Shown: in pieces, positions 32,280 to 40,147 of the stretch
How the letters are laid out: each line of letters begins with the position of its first letter
Numbering within the stretch: the first letter of the stretch is position 1
DNA from: Oscillospiraceae bacterium
Lineage (GTDB): Bacteria > Bacillota > Clostridia > Oscillospirales > Ruminococcaceae
Length of the DNA: 41,646 bases
Direction of reading: 5' to 3'
Assembly: GCA_022770625.1 (NCBI GenBank)
Contig: JALEHK010000009.1
Coordinates: forward strand, 1-41,646
Translations under genes and position numbers: made by a program
Notes under the pieces: model-generated
The model's input: only the letters and a program-made list of their open reading frames with translations
What the model was told of the DNA's origin: nothing
The model's database searches: none

Positions 32280-33587
32280 TCACTCGTCTAAAAGCTCTCT
32301 GGCTGACGTTTCATCCAGCCGTTCCACTTCCCTCAGGCGCCGGTTGATCGCACGGGTGCGGACGCCGACCAGACGGTCGAGATCATCTCCCGCCAGCTGA
32401 AGCCGCTTCTGGGTCGAGACAAGCACCTCGGTAAACCGGTCAAACTCGGTTCGGACCGCACCGAGAAGCTGCCAGACCTGCTGGGAACGCTTCTGAAGGG
32501 CAAGCGTCTGAAAGCCCATCTGAAGAGCGTTCAAAAGCGCCGCCATCGTACTGGGGCCGGCAATGCTGATGTTGTAGCTGCGCTGAACCGCTTCTGAAAG
32601 CCCACGGTTGACCGCCTCGGCATAAAGTCCCTCCGACGGAAGGAACATAATCCCGAACGCCGTTGTTTCGGGCGGCGCGATATACTTGTCGTGAATATCC
32701 TTGGCAAAGCTTTTGATCCGCGCTTCAAGCACCGCCCCCGCAGATTTGATCCGCTCGGAATCAGCGCTGTCGTAGGCGGCCTGAAGGGCGGCATACGCAT
32801 CGGTCGGAAACTTGGAGTCGATCGGGAGCAGAACCGCTCCGTCCTCTCCGGGAAGTTTAACGGCAAATTCCACCCGATTGCGCGACCCGCTGACCGTCGC
32901 CACGTCCGTCAGATACTGCTCAGGCGCAAGAATCTCGGAAAGAATCGCGCCAAGCTGAATCTCGCCCAAGATTCCGCGCGTCTTGACGTTGCTGAGTACC
33001 TTTTTGAGATCTCCGACCCCGGACGCGAGCGTCTGCATCTCCCCAAGCCCTTTATAGACCTGTTCCAGCCGTTCGCTGACCTGCTTAAAGGATTCGTTCA
33101 TCTTCCGTTCAAGGGTCGTCTGGAGCTTCTCATCGACCGTCTGCCGCATCTGCACCATCGCCGAAGCGTTCTCTTCCCGCATCTGTCCAAGCTGACGGGA
33201 TACCTCGCCGCGAAGCGCTTCCAGCTGTCTGGACTGGGCTTCAAGCGACCCGCGAAGGGCATCCGAAAGCGCCGACTGGGAGGTAAAAAGCTGCCGTTCA
33301 AGCGCCGCGATCGAAGCGCTGTTTGCGGCGGACGCGGTCTGCTGCCCCGAGCTTAAAAGCTCTCCGAGCACCCGAACCGACTGCTCCAGCTGAATCCCAA
33401 GCTCCGCTTTAAGCGCCGCCGAACCGGCCGTCTGTCCGGCGCTCTGACTTTCAATCCATTCGCCGATCTCTTCCTCCATCTTCCGAAGCCGGCGCTCATT
33501 CTTCCGTGCGCTTTTCGCCGTCAGAAAAACCGTCACCCCCATTAGAATCACGCAGACCGCGACCCCGGAAACGACCACCCATTCCAT
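32280..33587 (-). CDS. rmuC: DNA recombination protein RmuC
   Basis: A 435-residue protein: an N-terminal transmembrane segment (residues 2-25), a long coiled coil (about 30-170), and the RmuC nuclease-like domain with GSRNRVEFAVKLPG, LLPIDSKFPTDAYAAL and KYIAPPETTAFGIMFLPSEG. RmuC limits inversions and other rearrangements at short repeats in E. coli, by an unclear mechanism. It starts ATG after AAGGAGG. An intrinsic terminator of the upstream operon ends only 18 nt before the start codon, leaving no room for a promoter; rmuC is presumably read through or transcribed from inside the 71-residue gene. Confidence 0.95.
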   Translation of the reverse strand: MEWVVVSGVAVCVILMGVTVFLTAKSARKNERRLRKMEEEIGEWIESQSAGQTAGSAALKAELGIQLEQSVRVLGELLSSGQQTASAANSASIAALERQLFTSQSALSDALRGSLEAQSRQLEALRGEVSRQLGQMREENASAMVQMRQTVDEKLQTTLERKMNESFKQVSERLEQVYKGLGEMQTLASGVGDLKKVLSNVKTRGILGEIQLGAILSEILAPEQYLTDVATVSGSRNRVEFAVKLPGEDGAVLLPIDSKFPTDAYAALQAAYDSADSERIKSAGAVLEARIKSFAKDIHDKYIAPPETTAFGIMFLPSEGLYAEAVNRGLSEAVQRSYNISIAGPSTMAALLNALQMGFQTLALQKRSQQVWQLLGAVRTEFDRFTEVLVSTQKRLQLAGDDLDRLVGVRTRAINRRLREVERLDETSARELLDE

Positions 33588-33605
33588 ACATATCCTCCTT
33601 TTACG

Positions 33606-33639
33606 AAAAAGGGCAGCGGGGAAATCCTCTCCGCTGCCC
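33606..33639 (-). terminator. Terminator of the hydrolase-murF-ddl operon
   Basis: GGGCAGCGG and CCGCTGCCC, perfect nine pairs, 11-nt loop, then TTTTT leftward; 18 nt before the rmuC start. Confidence 0.88.
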
Positions 33640-33659
33640 GGCGTTTTAGTCCGCCCTGC

Positions 33660-33875
33660 TTATTTATGTACCCGGTCAAAACCGTACCGTTTGAAAAGCT
33701 CCGCCGCACGAAGGGAGAACTGAAGCGGATTGCGGCAGCTTTCCGCGAGGGCGGGAAGCTCTTTTCTGGCTTCGGAGAAACGCGCCTCCGCTTCGGGCGT
33801 GTCCTCTCCCAGAAACCAGCACTGACTCGACCAGCAATCGTATTTCAGGTTTAAGTTATATGCTTTTTCTGCCAT
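33660..33875 (-). CDS. Uncharacterised 71-residue protein
   Basis: Not recognised. It is soluble, mixed charge, with three cysteines: CWSSQCW near residues 14-20 and one at 47 in ESCRNPLQF. An aromatic-rich start (YNLNLKYDCW) is followed by two predicted helices (PEAEARFSEARKELPALAE and FSLRAAELFKRYGF). The start is ATG behind GGAAAAGGAAAAAGAG. It is 30 nt after ddl and 20 nt before the terminator, so it is the last gene of the hydrolase-murF-ddl operon and its use may be in envelope synthesis. The ribosome site, spacing and operon place argue that it is real. Confidence 0.7.
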   Translation of the reverse strand: MAEKAYNLNLKYDCWSSQCWFLGEDTPEAEARFSEARKELPALAESCRNPLQFSLRAAELFKRYGFDRVHK

Positions 33876-33905
33876 CTTTTCTCTTTTTCCTTTCCCGTTT
33901 TCCGC

Positions 33906-35099
33906 TTAGAGCTTGCTGCCCTTTGCGCCGCCGAACGAAACACCTGCGAGGATGTTGGTATCAAACGCATAGCTGATCTCCGCCTGATCGCGGTCGCGCT
34001 TAAGCGCAAGATCGATCATCCGGTCGAGCAGTTCGGTGTACTTGACGCCCATCGGCTCCCAGAGATAGAACGCAAGCGATCCGGGGATGGTGTTGATCTC
34101 GTTGATCCAGATCTCGCGGGTCGCGCTGTCCATCATAAAGTCGATGCGGGATACGCCGCAGCAGTCGAGCGCCTGGAAAGCCTTAACCGCCGTTTCACGG
34201 ACAAACGCCCGCTCTTCCTCGGAGATGTTGGCGGGAATAATCCGGGAGAGGCTTGCCATGCCGTCCGAGCCTTCGCCCTTGCTTCCGCCCTTTTTGAGGT
34301 ACTTTTCCTCATAGGTCAGGATCCGGTCGCTGCTGACCGGCTCTTCGCATTCGGACGCCTGCGCTTCATCAAAATCGCCGAGTACCGAGCAGTTGATCTC
34401 TTTGAGATGTTCGACCGCTCTCTCAACCAGTACCTTGTGTGCAAACTGGAAAGCGTAGTCCATCGCGTCGGAAAGTTCCGCCCGGTCAAGCGCCTTTCGG
34501 ATGCCGACACTGGAACCGAGGTCGATCGGCTTGACGATCACCGGATAACCGATCTCCTTTTCGACCTTGTCAAGAAACGCTTCCGGCGCTTCCATATAGG
34601 CTTTGTACCCGACTCTTAAACAGTCCAGAACCGGAAGTCCCGCCGCTTTCCATACGCACTTCATCATGTATTTATCCATGCCCAGCGCCGAAGCCAGTAC
34701 GTCGCAGCCGACAAACGGAACGCCGAGCGTTTTTAAGTACCCCTGCAACGCGCCGTCCTCGACATTGGTTCCGTGAACGATCGGGAAGAGGACGTCGATC
34801 GTTTCGATGAGACTCTTTCCGAGCTTTTTCAGCGGATAGTGCAGAAGCTCCACCCGTCCATTTGCCGGGATCATCAGCACCTGCTGGCTCTTTTTGAGCA
34901 GCTGCGGGATTCCGTCGCGATAGCTTTCGATCTTTCCGATCTCCTCACCGATATAGAACTCGTTTTTCTTGGTCATATAGATCGGGACAACATCGTATTT
35001 TTCACGGTTGATGGAAGCGGCCGCCTGAAGCGCCGAAATGATCGACACCTCATGCTCTACGCTCTTTCCGCCGAAAAGTACGCCCAGTTTGATTTTCAT
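33906..35099 (-). CDS. ddl: D-alanine--D-alanine ligase, variant
   Basis: A 397-residue ATP-grasp ligase that joins two D-alanines for peptidoglycan. It shows the opening GVLFGGKSVEHEVSIISA, HGTNVEDGALQGYLKTLGVPFVG, YPVIVKPIDLGSSVGI and the metal site INEINTIPGS. The EEKYL string carries the Lys-Tyr of D-Ala-D-Ala enzymes rather than the histidine of VanA-type ligases. Odd points: 30-50 residues longer than usual, an insertion rich in Gly/Ser/Lys (KKGGSKGEGSDGM) right after that loop, another before it (DFDEAQASECEEP), and NTIPGSLAFYLW in place of the usual NTxPGFT. It follows murF by 38 nt. Confidence 0.93.
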   Translation of the reverse strand: MKIKLGVLFGGKSVEHEVSIISALQAAASINREKYDVVPIYMTKKNEFYIGEEIGKIESYRDGIPQLLKKSQQVLMIPANGRVELLHYPLKKLGKSLIETIDVLFPIVHGTNVEDGALQGYLKTLGVPFVGCDVLASALGMDKYMMKCVWKAAGLPVLDCLRVGYKAYMEAPEAFLDKVEKEIGYPVIVKPIDLGSSVGIRKALDRAELSDAMDYAFQFAHKVLVERAVEHLKEINCSVLGDFDEAQASECEEPVSSDRILTYEEKYLKKGGSKGEGSDGMASLSRIIPANISEEERAFVRETAVKAFQALDCCGVSRIDFMMDSATREIWINEINTIPGSLAFYLWEPMGVKYTELLDRMIDLALKRDRDQAEISYAFDTNILAGVSFGGAKGSKL

Positions 35100-35137
35100 A
35101 GGATGAACCTTCTTTCACATTGTACGCCTTTGCGTCT

Positions 35138-36697
35138 TTAGAAATTGTCGGGCAGATCGTTTTCCAGAAGGACGATCTTCTGGACGCCGCCGGTATGAAG
35201 ATTTTCAACCGAACGAAGCGCTCCGGTAAGATCATGCTCAACAAAGATTTTCTCTTTCGGATAGCCCGCGTCCATCAGTCCCTGATAGATCGGTTCGGTC
35301 TGCTTTTCTCCGACCAGCGCCACATAATCGCATACCTTCGCCGCCTGGCTGCCGAAAACGCGGTTTAATTCCGCCTGACGGGAGCCAAGCTCCACCATGC
35401 CGGGAGTCACAAGGATCTTTACCCCATCAAAGCAGGCGAGGGTATCCAGAGCCGCTTTTGCCCCGCTCGGATTGGAGTTATAGGCATCGTCGATGATGAG
35501 CGCGCTTCTTCCGCGGATCAGCTGAAGCCGGTGGGGAACACTTTCGAGCGCGCGTACCTGCGGAATCAGATCCTTCATCGGAACGCCGAGCGTATGCGCG
35601 GCGGCGATTGCGCCGGTGATGTTGAGCACATTGTGGCTCCCGATCAGACCGGTTTTAAAGGTATAGCTTTCTCCGTCCTTATCAATCACAAAGGAAGAGC
35701 CGGCAGCCGAAACCGAAATGTCCCGCGCAAAATAATCGCAGTCGCTGTTCTCGATCCCGTAGGTCACGGCCTTTCTTCCGGGGGTCTGGGAGCGGATGTA
35801 TTCGTTGTCGCCATTGAGGAAAACGATTCCGTCCTCCGGAAGGGCGTCCCGAAGTTCAAACTTGGTCTTGATCACGTTGTCGATCGACTTGAAGCTTTCC
35901 AGGTGCTGCGGGCCGATCGAAGTGATGACGCCGAACCGGGGAGAAACAATATCGCAGATTTCCTTAATGTCGCCGATATTTCTTGCCCCCATCTCACAGA
36001 GAAAGATCTCATGGGTCGGACGGAGAGAGGTGCGGATGGTCTTGACGACGCCCATCGTCGTGTTATAGCTTTCCGGCGTCATCAGAACATTATACTTAGC
36101 CGAAAGGAGTTTGCGGAGAAAGAACTTGACGCTCGTTTTTCCGTAGCTTCCGGTGATGCCGACCACACGAAGGTTCGGCGAAGAGTCGATCATCCGTTTC
36201 GCGTCGGAAATATACCAGTTGTTGATGGCCTTTTCGACCGGCCGGTTGATAAGGTTTGCCAGCAGAACATAAAATCCCGAAACAAAATGCGCCGCCGGAA
36301 GAAGGATTCCGTAAACAGCCGGAATCTTCCGGAAAAGAACCGCCAGAAGAACCGTCACCGCCGTTAAGATCCCCGCCGTTACGAGCATCCGCTTGACTCT
36401 TGCGGTATAGACGAGCGGCTTTTTGGCCTTGCGGGGACGCCCGAGATAGGCGGTCAGCGCATAGAGGACGATCGAAAGGATAACCCCCGCCCGCCCGCAG
36501 AAAACAAGAAGCGGAAGGGTAAAAAGCACGCCCAGATTCCGCCCGACAAAGGCCGGAAGAAACTTTTCTTTGTACCATTTTCTCTGCTCATGCGGCTTAT
36601 AGGAATTGAGCTGAAACATATGGAGATTGTAAAGGGTCAGCATTGTAAAGCTGCACAGCCACGCCATAAGCAGCAAAATAAAAAGGATGAGATCCAT
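35138..36697 (-). CDS. MurF-like ligase with membrane N-terminal domain
   Basis: A 519-residue Mur ligase. Residues 180-189 form the P-loop GITGSYGKTS; CEMGARNIGDIKEICDI, FGVITSIGPQHLESF and DDAYNSNPSGAKAALDTL match the central and C-terminal domains of MurF, which adds D-Ala-D-Ala to the muramyl tripeptide. The first 155 residues are instead four hydrophobic segments (about 3-23, 55-85, 105-122, 127-150), and the usual MurF substrate-binding domain of about 80 residues is not there. It may act on a membrane-bound precursor or be tethered at the site of lipid II synthesis. Six nt after the hydrolase gene and followed by ddl. Confidence 0.87.
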   Translation of the reverse strand: MDLILFILLLMAWLCSFTMLTLYNLHMFQLNSYKPHEQRKWYKEKFLPAFVGRNLGVLFTLPLLVFCGRAGVILSIVLYALTAYLGRPRKAKKPLVYTARVKRMLVTAGILTAVTVLLAVLFRKIPAVYGILLPAAHFVSGFYVLLANLINRPVEKAINNWYISDAKRMIDSSPNLRVVGITGSYGKTSVKFFLRKLLSAKYNVLMTPESYNTTMGVVKTIRTSLRPTHEIFLCEMGARNIGDIKEICDIVSPRFGVITSIGPQHLESFKSIDNVIKTKFELRDALPEDGIVFLNGDNEYIRSQTPGRKAVTYGIENSDCDYFARDISVSAAGSSFVIDKDGESYTFKTGLIGSHNVLNITGAIAAAHTLGVPMKDLIPQVRALESVPHRLQLIRGRSALIIDDAYNSNPSGAKAALDTLACFDGVKILVTPGMVELGSRQAELNRVFGSQAAKVCDYVALVGEKQTEPIYQGLMDAGYPKEKIFVEHDLTGALRSVENLHTGGVQKIVLLENDLPDNF

Positions 36698-36703
36698 ATA
36701 TCT

Positions 36704-37537
36704 TTATTCCTCCGCGTTTAAGTAGCTGGCGAGCACCCTCGCTGTCAGCTCCCAGTTATCGACAAACGGGAAATGTCCGGCTCCCGGAACGCGGATAAGC
36801 GCCGCGGACGGAATCAGCTTTTCCATCGTCTCTCCGGTTTCGATCGGCGTTGCGGTATCCTTTTCGCCCCAGATCAGAAGCGCCGGAACCTTGACCCCCG
36901 GCATCTTCACCGTCATATCGGTATTGACGCAGCGCACGAGCGTCTGCCGCATCAGCGGCGAAGCGTTGAGATAATCGGCGCTTCCATGGCTGCGGCGGAG
37001 ATTTTCGAGCGCATCGGGATAAAGCACCCGGCAAAACGGAAGCTCTAAAATCTTCCGGCAGATCTTATACTGCCGCTGGCGGAATTTCTGCTTGGCGGTT
37101 TTCGGAAGAATCACGCCCGCCGCGTCCATCAAAATCATCCGCGTAATCGTAAAGGGAAGGTTTTCTCTCGAAGCCAGTTCCACGGCAATCCGTCCGCCGT
37201 GGGAATGCCCCATCAGCACGACCTTTTTCAGACCGAGTTTTTCGATAAACGCGCAGACAAAATCTGCGAAATCCGTTACCTCCCACGGCTTATCCGGTTC
37301 CGCTGTCCCGCCAAAGCCAGGATAGTCCATCGCCGCAACCGGGATAAAATGCGCCATATGCTCCAAAAGCCGGGGATAGATCGAAATGCTGGTTCCCCAC
37401 CCCTCTAAAAACACAAGCGTTTCTCTTTCTGCACTTTCCGGGGAAGGGGTTTCGCTTACACCCAAAAGTGCGCAGTTTACGCTGATTGGTGAGGAAGAGA
37501 CCCCCTCGATTTCTATACGCTGCGTCTGCATCTGCAT
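36704..37537 (-). CDS. Alpha/beta hydrolase
   Basis: A 277-residue soluble hydrolase. The nucleophile elbow GHSHGG (Ser112) is at residues 110-115, an oxyanion region follows LVFLEGWGTS near 45, DYPGFGG lies at 71-77, the acid is in LLIWGEKDTATP and the histidine in GAGHFPF. A lid of about 60 basic helical residues follows the nucleophile region (KQKFRQRQYKICRKILEL). The family includes esterases, haloperoxidase-like and C-C hydrolases, so the substrate is unknown. It is the first gene of an operon with murF-like and ddl genes, pointing to the envelope, but this is context only. Starts ATG behind AGGAAAGG. Confidence 0.9.
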   Translation of the reverse strand: MQMQTQRIEIEGVSSSPISVNCALLGVSETPSPESAERETLVFLEGWGTSISIYPRLLEHMAHFIPVAAMDYPGFGGTAEPDKPWEVTDFADFVCAFIEKLGLKKVVLMGHSHGGRIAVELASRENLPFTITRMILMDAAGVILPKTAKQKFRQRQYKICRKILELPFCRVLYPDALENLRRSHGSADYLNASPLMRQTLVRCVNTDMTVKMPGVKVPALLIWGEKDTATPIETGETMEKLIPSAALIRVPGAGHFPFVDNWELTARVLASYLNAEE

Positions 37538-37569
37538 CCGCCTTTCCTTTAATAGTCTGTATCTAGTTA

Positions 37570-37598
37570 AGTATAATGCAAAGCGGGTTCTCTGTCAA
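37570..37598 (-). promoter_or_regulatory. Promoter of hydrolase-murF-ddl operon
   Basis: Perfect TTGACA, 17-nt spacer, TATACT, about 30 nt upstream of the hydrolase start. Confidence 0.88.
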
Positions 37599-37616
37599 GG
37601 CGGGGCTTTTACAGAG
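37590..37616. repeat. Inverted repeat between the divergent promoters
   Basis: CTCTGT at 37590-37595 and ACAGAG at 37611-37616, 15 bp apart, the left arm overlapping the -35 box of the hydrolase operon. Possible operator shared by both operons. Confidence 0.35.
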
Positions 37617-37638
37617 GGGAGCGGAAAGCAGTTTTCTC

Positions 37639-37667
37639 TTGACATCTTTTCCGCTAAATGGTACTCT
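37639..37667 (+). promoter_or_regulatory. Promoter of the GH32-fructokinase operon
   Basis: Perfect TTGACA, 17-nt spacer, TACTCT with TGG before it (extended -10). The -10 is weak, which would suit activation or derepression by sugar. Confidence 0.65.
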
Positions 37668-37718
37668 TATATAAAAATTACGCCATCCCCATTCATCAAA
37701 GGAAAGCGGGTAGAAAAT

Positions 37719-39074
37719 ATGAGCACCAAAGGAAAACGCGATTTTAGACCTATGCTTCATTTTACGCCGGAAAGCGGCTGGATCAACGACCCGAACGGCC
37801 TTGTATACGAAAACGGGAACTACCATCTGTTCGCTCAGTATTTTCATGAGCCGCACTGGGGACCGATGCACTGGTGCCACGCAGTCAGCCGGGATCTGAT
37901 CCACTGGGAGCATCTTCCGATCGCCCTTGCGCCCGACTCGCTCGGCATGATCTTCTCCGGATCAGCGGTTTATGATACGGAAAACTCCTCCGGCCTTGGA
38001 GAAGGACGCGCGCCGATCGTCGCCATGTACACGAGCCACGGTGATACCGAGCAGCAGAGCATCGCCTTTTCCACCGATTTGATTCACTTTACTCCTTATG
38101 ACGGAAATCCGGTCATCGAGAACAAAACTCTCCCCGATTTCCGCGACCCCAAGCTTTTCCGTCATCCGCTGGGCGGCTGGGGTGTCGTCATGGCAGCGGG
38201 CGACCGGGTCGTTTTCTACCGGTCGGAAAACCTGAAAGAGTGGGAAAAGACCGGTGAGTTCGGCCCTGGCGGCAACCTTTCCAAAGGCGTCTGGGAATGT
38301 CCCGACCTCTTCCCGCTGACACTGGACGGAAAAGAGTACTGGATCCTTTTGGTCAGCATGGGCGCCAACGAAGAAAACCGCGGCTCCCGCACCCAGTATT
38401 TTATCGGAGCGTTTGACGGAAAGACCTTTACCTGTGCCCAGCCGTTTGACCATACGGAGTTTATCGACCAGAGCTTTGACCATTACGCCGGCGTCACCTT
38501 CGACCATACGCCCGGCGGCGAAAAGCTGATGGTCGCGTGGTGCGCCAACTGGGTCTACGCAAATAGTCTCCCGACCGGGGATTTCTGCGGACAGATGACC
38601 TTTGCCCGGCGTTTTTCGCTTGTGCAGACTCCAAAAGGCGTCCGTCTCGGCGGAAGCCCTGTGACCGACGGGATTTTTGAAAAGGAAGCCGCTTCCGGAA
38701 AAGAGGGAACGCTTCCCGGAGAGGTCTTTCGATTGACTGTAAGAGGAAACGGCACAGGAAAAGCCGTTCTCTTCAATGACGCGGGCGAAGAATTTGTTTT
38801 CGGCGTCAACCAAGCCGGCGAGATGTTTATCGACCGGAGACGTGCCGGCGCAAGGGATTTTGACGAACACTTTTCTTCCGACCGGTACGGAATCATCTCC
38901 GCGACCCGTTTCTTTGACGGAGGGTGGGAGATGGATCTTTATTTTGACCATTCGGTCACTGAGATCTACGCCGATCAGGGAACCCGTACTTTCACCCAGC
39001 TTGTCTATCCGAATGCGCCCTACACCTGTTTCCGTCTGGAAGGAGGAGCGGAAACGGCCGTTCTGCGTGTATAG
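37719..39074 (+). CDS. GH32 beta-fructofuranosidase (sucrose/fructan hydrolase)
   Basis: A 451-residue family 32 glycoside hydrolase that cleaves sucrose, sucrose-6-phosphate or short fructans. Catalytic motifs are complete: WINDPNG at 21-27 (nucleophile Asp24), RDP at 142-144 and EC at 193-194 (acid/base Glu193). A C-terminal beta-sandwich begins near residue 325. No signal peptide, so it works in the cytoplasm. The long upstream open frame is not coding; the ATG follows GGAAAGCGGG after a clear promoter. A fructokinase gene follows by 30 nt. No transporter or LacI-type regulator is in the window, so sucrose-6-P or sucrose use is undecided. Confidence 0.95.
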   Translation: MSTKGKRDFRPMLHFTPESGWINDPNGLVYENGNYHLFAQYFHEPHWGPMHWCHAVSRDLIHWEHLPIALAPDSLGMIFSGSAVYDTENSSGLGEGRAPIVAMYTSHGDTEQQSIAFSTDLIHFTPYDGNPVIENKTLPDFRDPKLFRHPLGGWGVVMAAGDRVVFYRSENLKEWEKTGEFGPGGNLSKGVWECPDLFPLTLDGKEYWILLVSMGANEENRGSRTQYFIGAFDGKTFTCAQPFDHTEFIDQSFDHYAGVTFDHTPGGEKLMVAWCANWVYANSLPTGDFCGQMTFARRFSLVQTPKGVRLGGSPVTDGIFEKEAASGKEGTLPGEVFRLTVRGNGTGKAVLFNDAGEEFVFGVNQAGEMFIDRRRAGARDFDEHFSSDRYGIISATRFFDGGWEMDLYFDHSVTEIYADQGTRTFTQLVYPNAPYTCFRLEGGAETAVLRV

Positions 39075-39104
39075 TGCATATCATTTTTCTTAGGAGGTAC
39101 TGTT

Positions 39105-40100
39105 ATGCCTAAAGTCCTGACGACCGGCGAACTGCTGATCGACTTTTCTCCGGTTCAGATCCCCGGATACAAAAACCTTCTCTGCCCCAATCCCGGCGGC
39201 GCGCCCGCAAACGTCGCGGTTCAGCTTTCCCGGCTCGGCGTTTCCTCCGGCTTTATCGGAAAGGTCGGACGGGACGATTTCGGCGCTCAGCTGAGAGCCT
39301 GTCTGGATGAGAACCACGTTTCGATCAAAAACCTGATCGTCGATCCCGCCTGGAAAACGACCCTTGCGTTTATTCAGCTTGACGCGAGCGGAAACCGGAG
39401 CTTTACCTTCTATCGGAATCCCGGCGCGGACACCCAGTTAAAACCCGAAGAGATCGACCTTTCTGAACTGGAAAGCTGTTCGATCCTCCATTTCGGTTCG
39501 CTGGCGCTGACGACCGACCCCAGCCGCACCACCACCCTCTGGCTGGTCAAAAAAGCGCGGGAGATGGGAAAACTCATTTCCTACGATCCGAACTGGCGTC
39601 CGCCGCTCTGGCCGTCGGAAAAAGAAGGCATCGAAGGGATGAAGCTGGGGCTTCCTCTTTGCGATATGCTGAAGATCTCGGACGAAGAGATCAGGCTCAT
39701 CACCGGTGAACAATCCCTTCAAAAAGGCGTGGATCAGCTCCACGCTCTCGGGATCCGTCTGATCGTCGTGACCCTCGGACCCTGTGGCTGCGCCTACTCG
39801 CTCGGAAACGGCCTGACCCGTCAGCCGACCTTTGATACAAAGGTGGTCGATACAACCGGATCGGGTGACAGCTTCTGGGGCGGCCTTCTTTCCCGAATCG
39901 TCAAAGGCGGCTTTGATACGCAGGAAGCGCTTGCCCGTATGGACGAAAAAACGCTCGGGGAATACTGCCGGTTCGGAAACGGAGCCGGTTCGGCCTGTGC
40001 CGCATTCCCGGGCGGGATCCCCGCTTTACAGGACGAGGAATCGATCCTCCGCTGTATGGAATCGACCCCGCTCCTTGAAACAGACGATGCTGATCTGTGA
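39105..40100 (+). CDS. PfkB-family carbohydrate kinase, probable fructokinase
   Basis: A 331-residue ribokinase-family sugar kinase. The N-terminal sugar-binding signature NPGGAPANVAVQLSRLG spans residues 29-45, and the C-terminal signature DTTGSGDSFWGG spans 249-260, with catalytic Asp255. Phosphorylation of fructose released by the neighbouring GH32 to fructose-6-phosphate fits context and the bacterial fructokinase type. TAGGAGGT lies seven bases before the ATG, among the best ribosome sites in the window. Confidence 0.92.
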   Translation: MPKVLTTGELLIDFSPVQIPGYKNLLCPNPGGAPANVAVQLSRLGVSSGFIGKVGRDDFGAQLRACLDENHVSIKNLIVDPAWKTTLAFIQLDASGNRSFTFYRNPGADTQLKPEEIDLSELESCSILHFGSLALTTDPSRTTTLWLVKKAREMGKLISYDPNWRPPLWPSEKEGIEGMKLGLPLCDMLKISDEEIRLITGEQSLQKGVDQLHALGIRLIVVTLGPCGCAYSLGNGLTRQPTFDTKVVDTTGSGDSFWGGLLSRIVKGGFDTQEALARMDEKTLGEYCRFGNGAGSACAAFPGGIPALQDEESILRCMESTPLLETDDADL

Positions 40101-40147
40101 TCGTCTTCCGCTAACGCTGAAAAATCCGCTTGAAAGGTGGCGTTCGG

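Noticed and set aside
33906-35099. Vancomycin-resistance (Van) ligase
   Set aside because: The Lys-Tyr in EEKYL is that of D-Ala-D-Ala ligases; no vanH, vanX, vanR or vanS genes are near.
37386-37718. N-terminal extension of the GH32 protein
   Set aside because: The extra frame runs through both divergent promoters and part of the hydrolase gene; the family start is at 37719.
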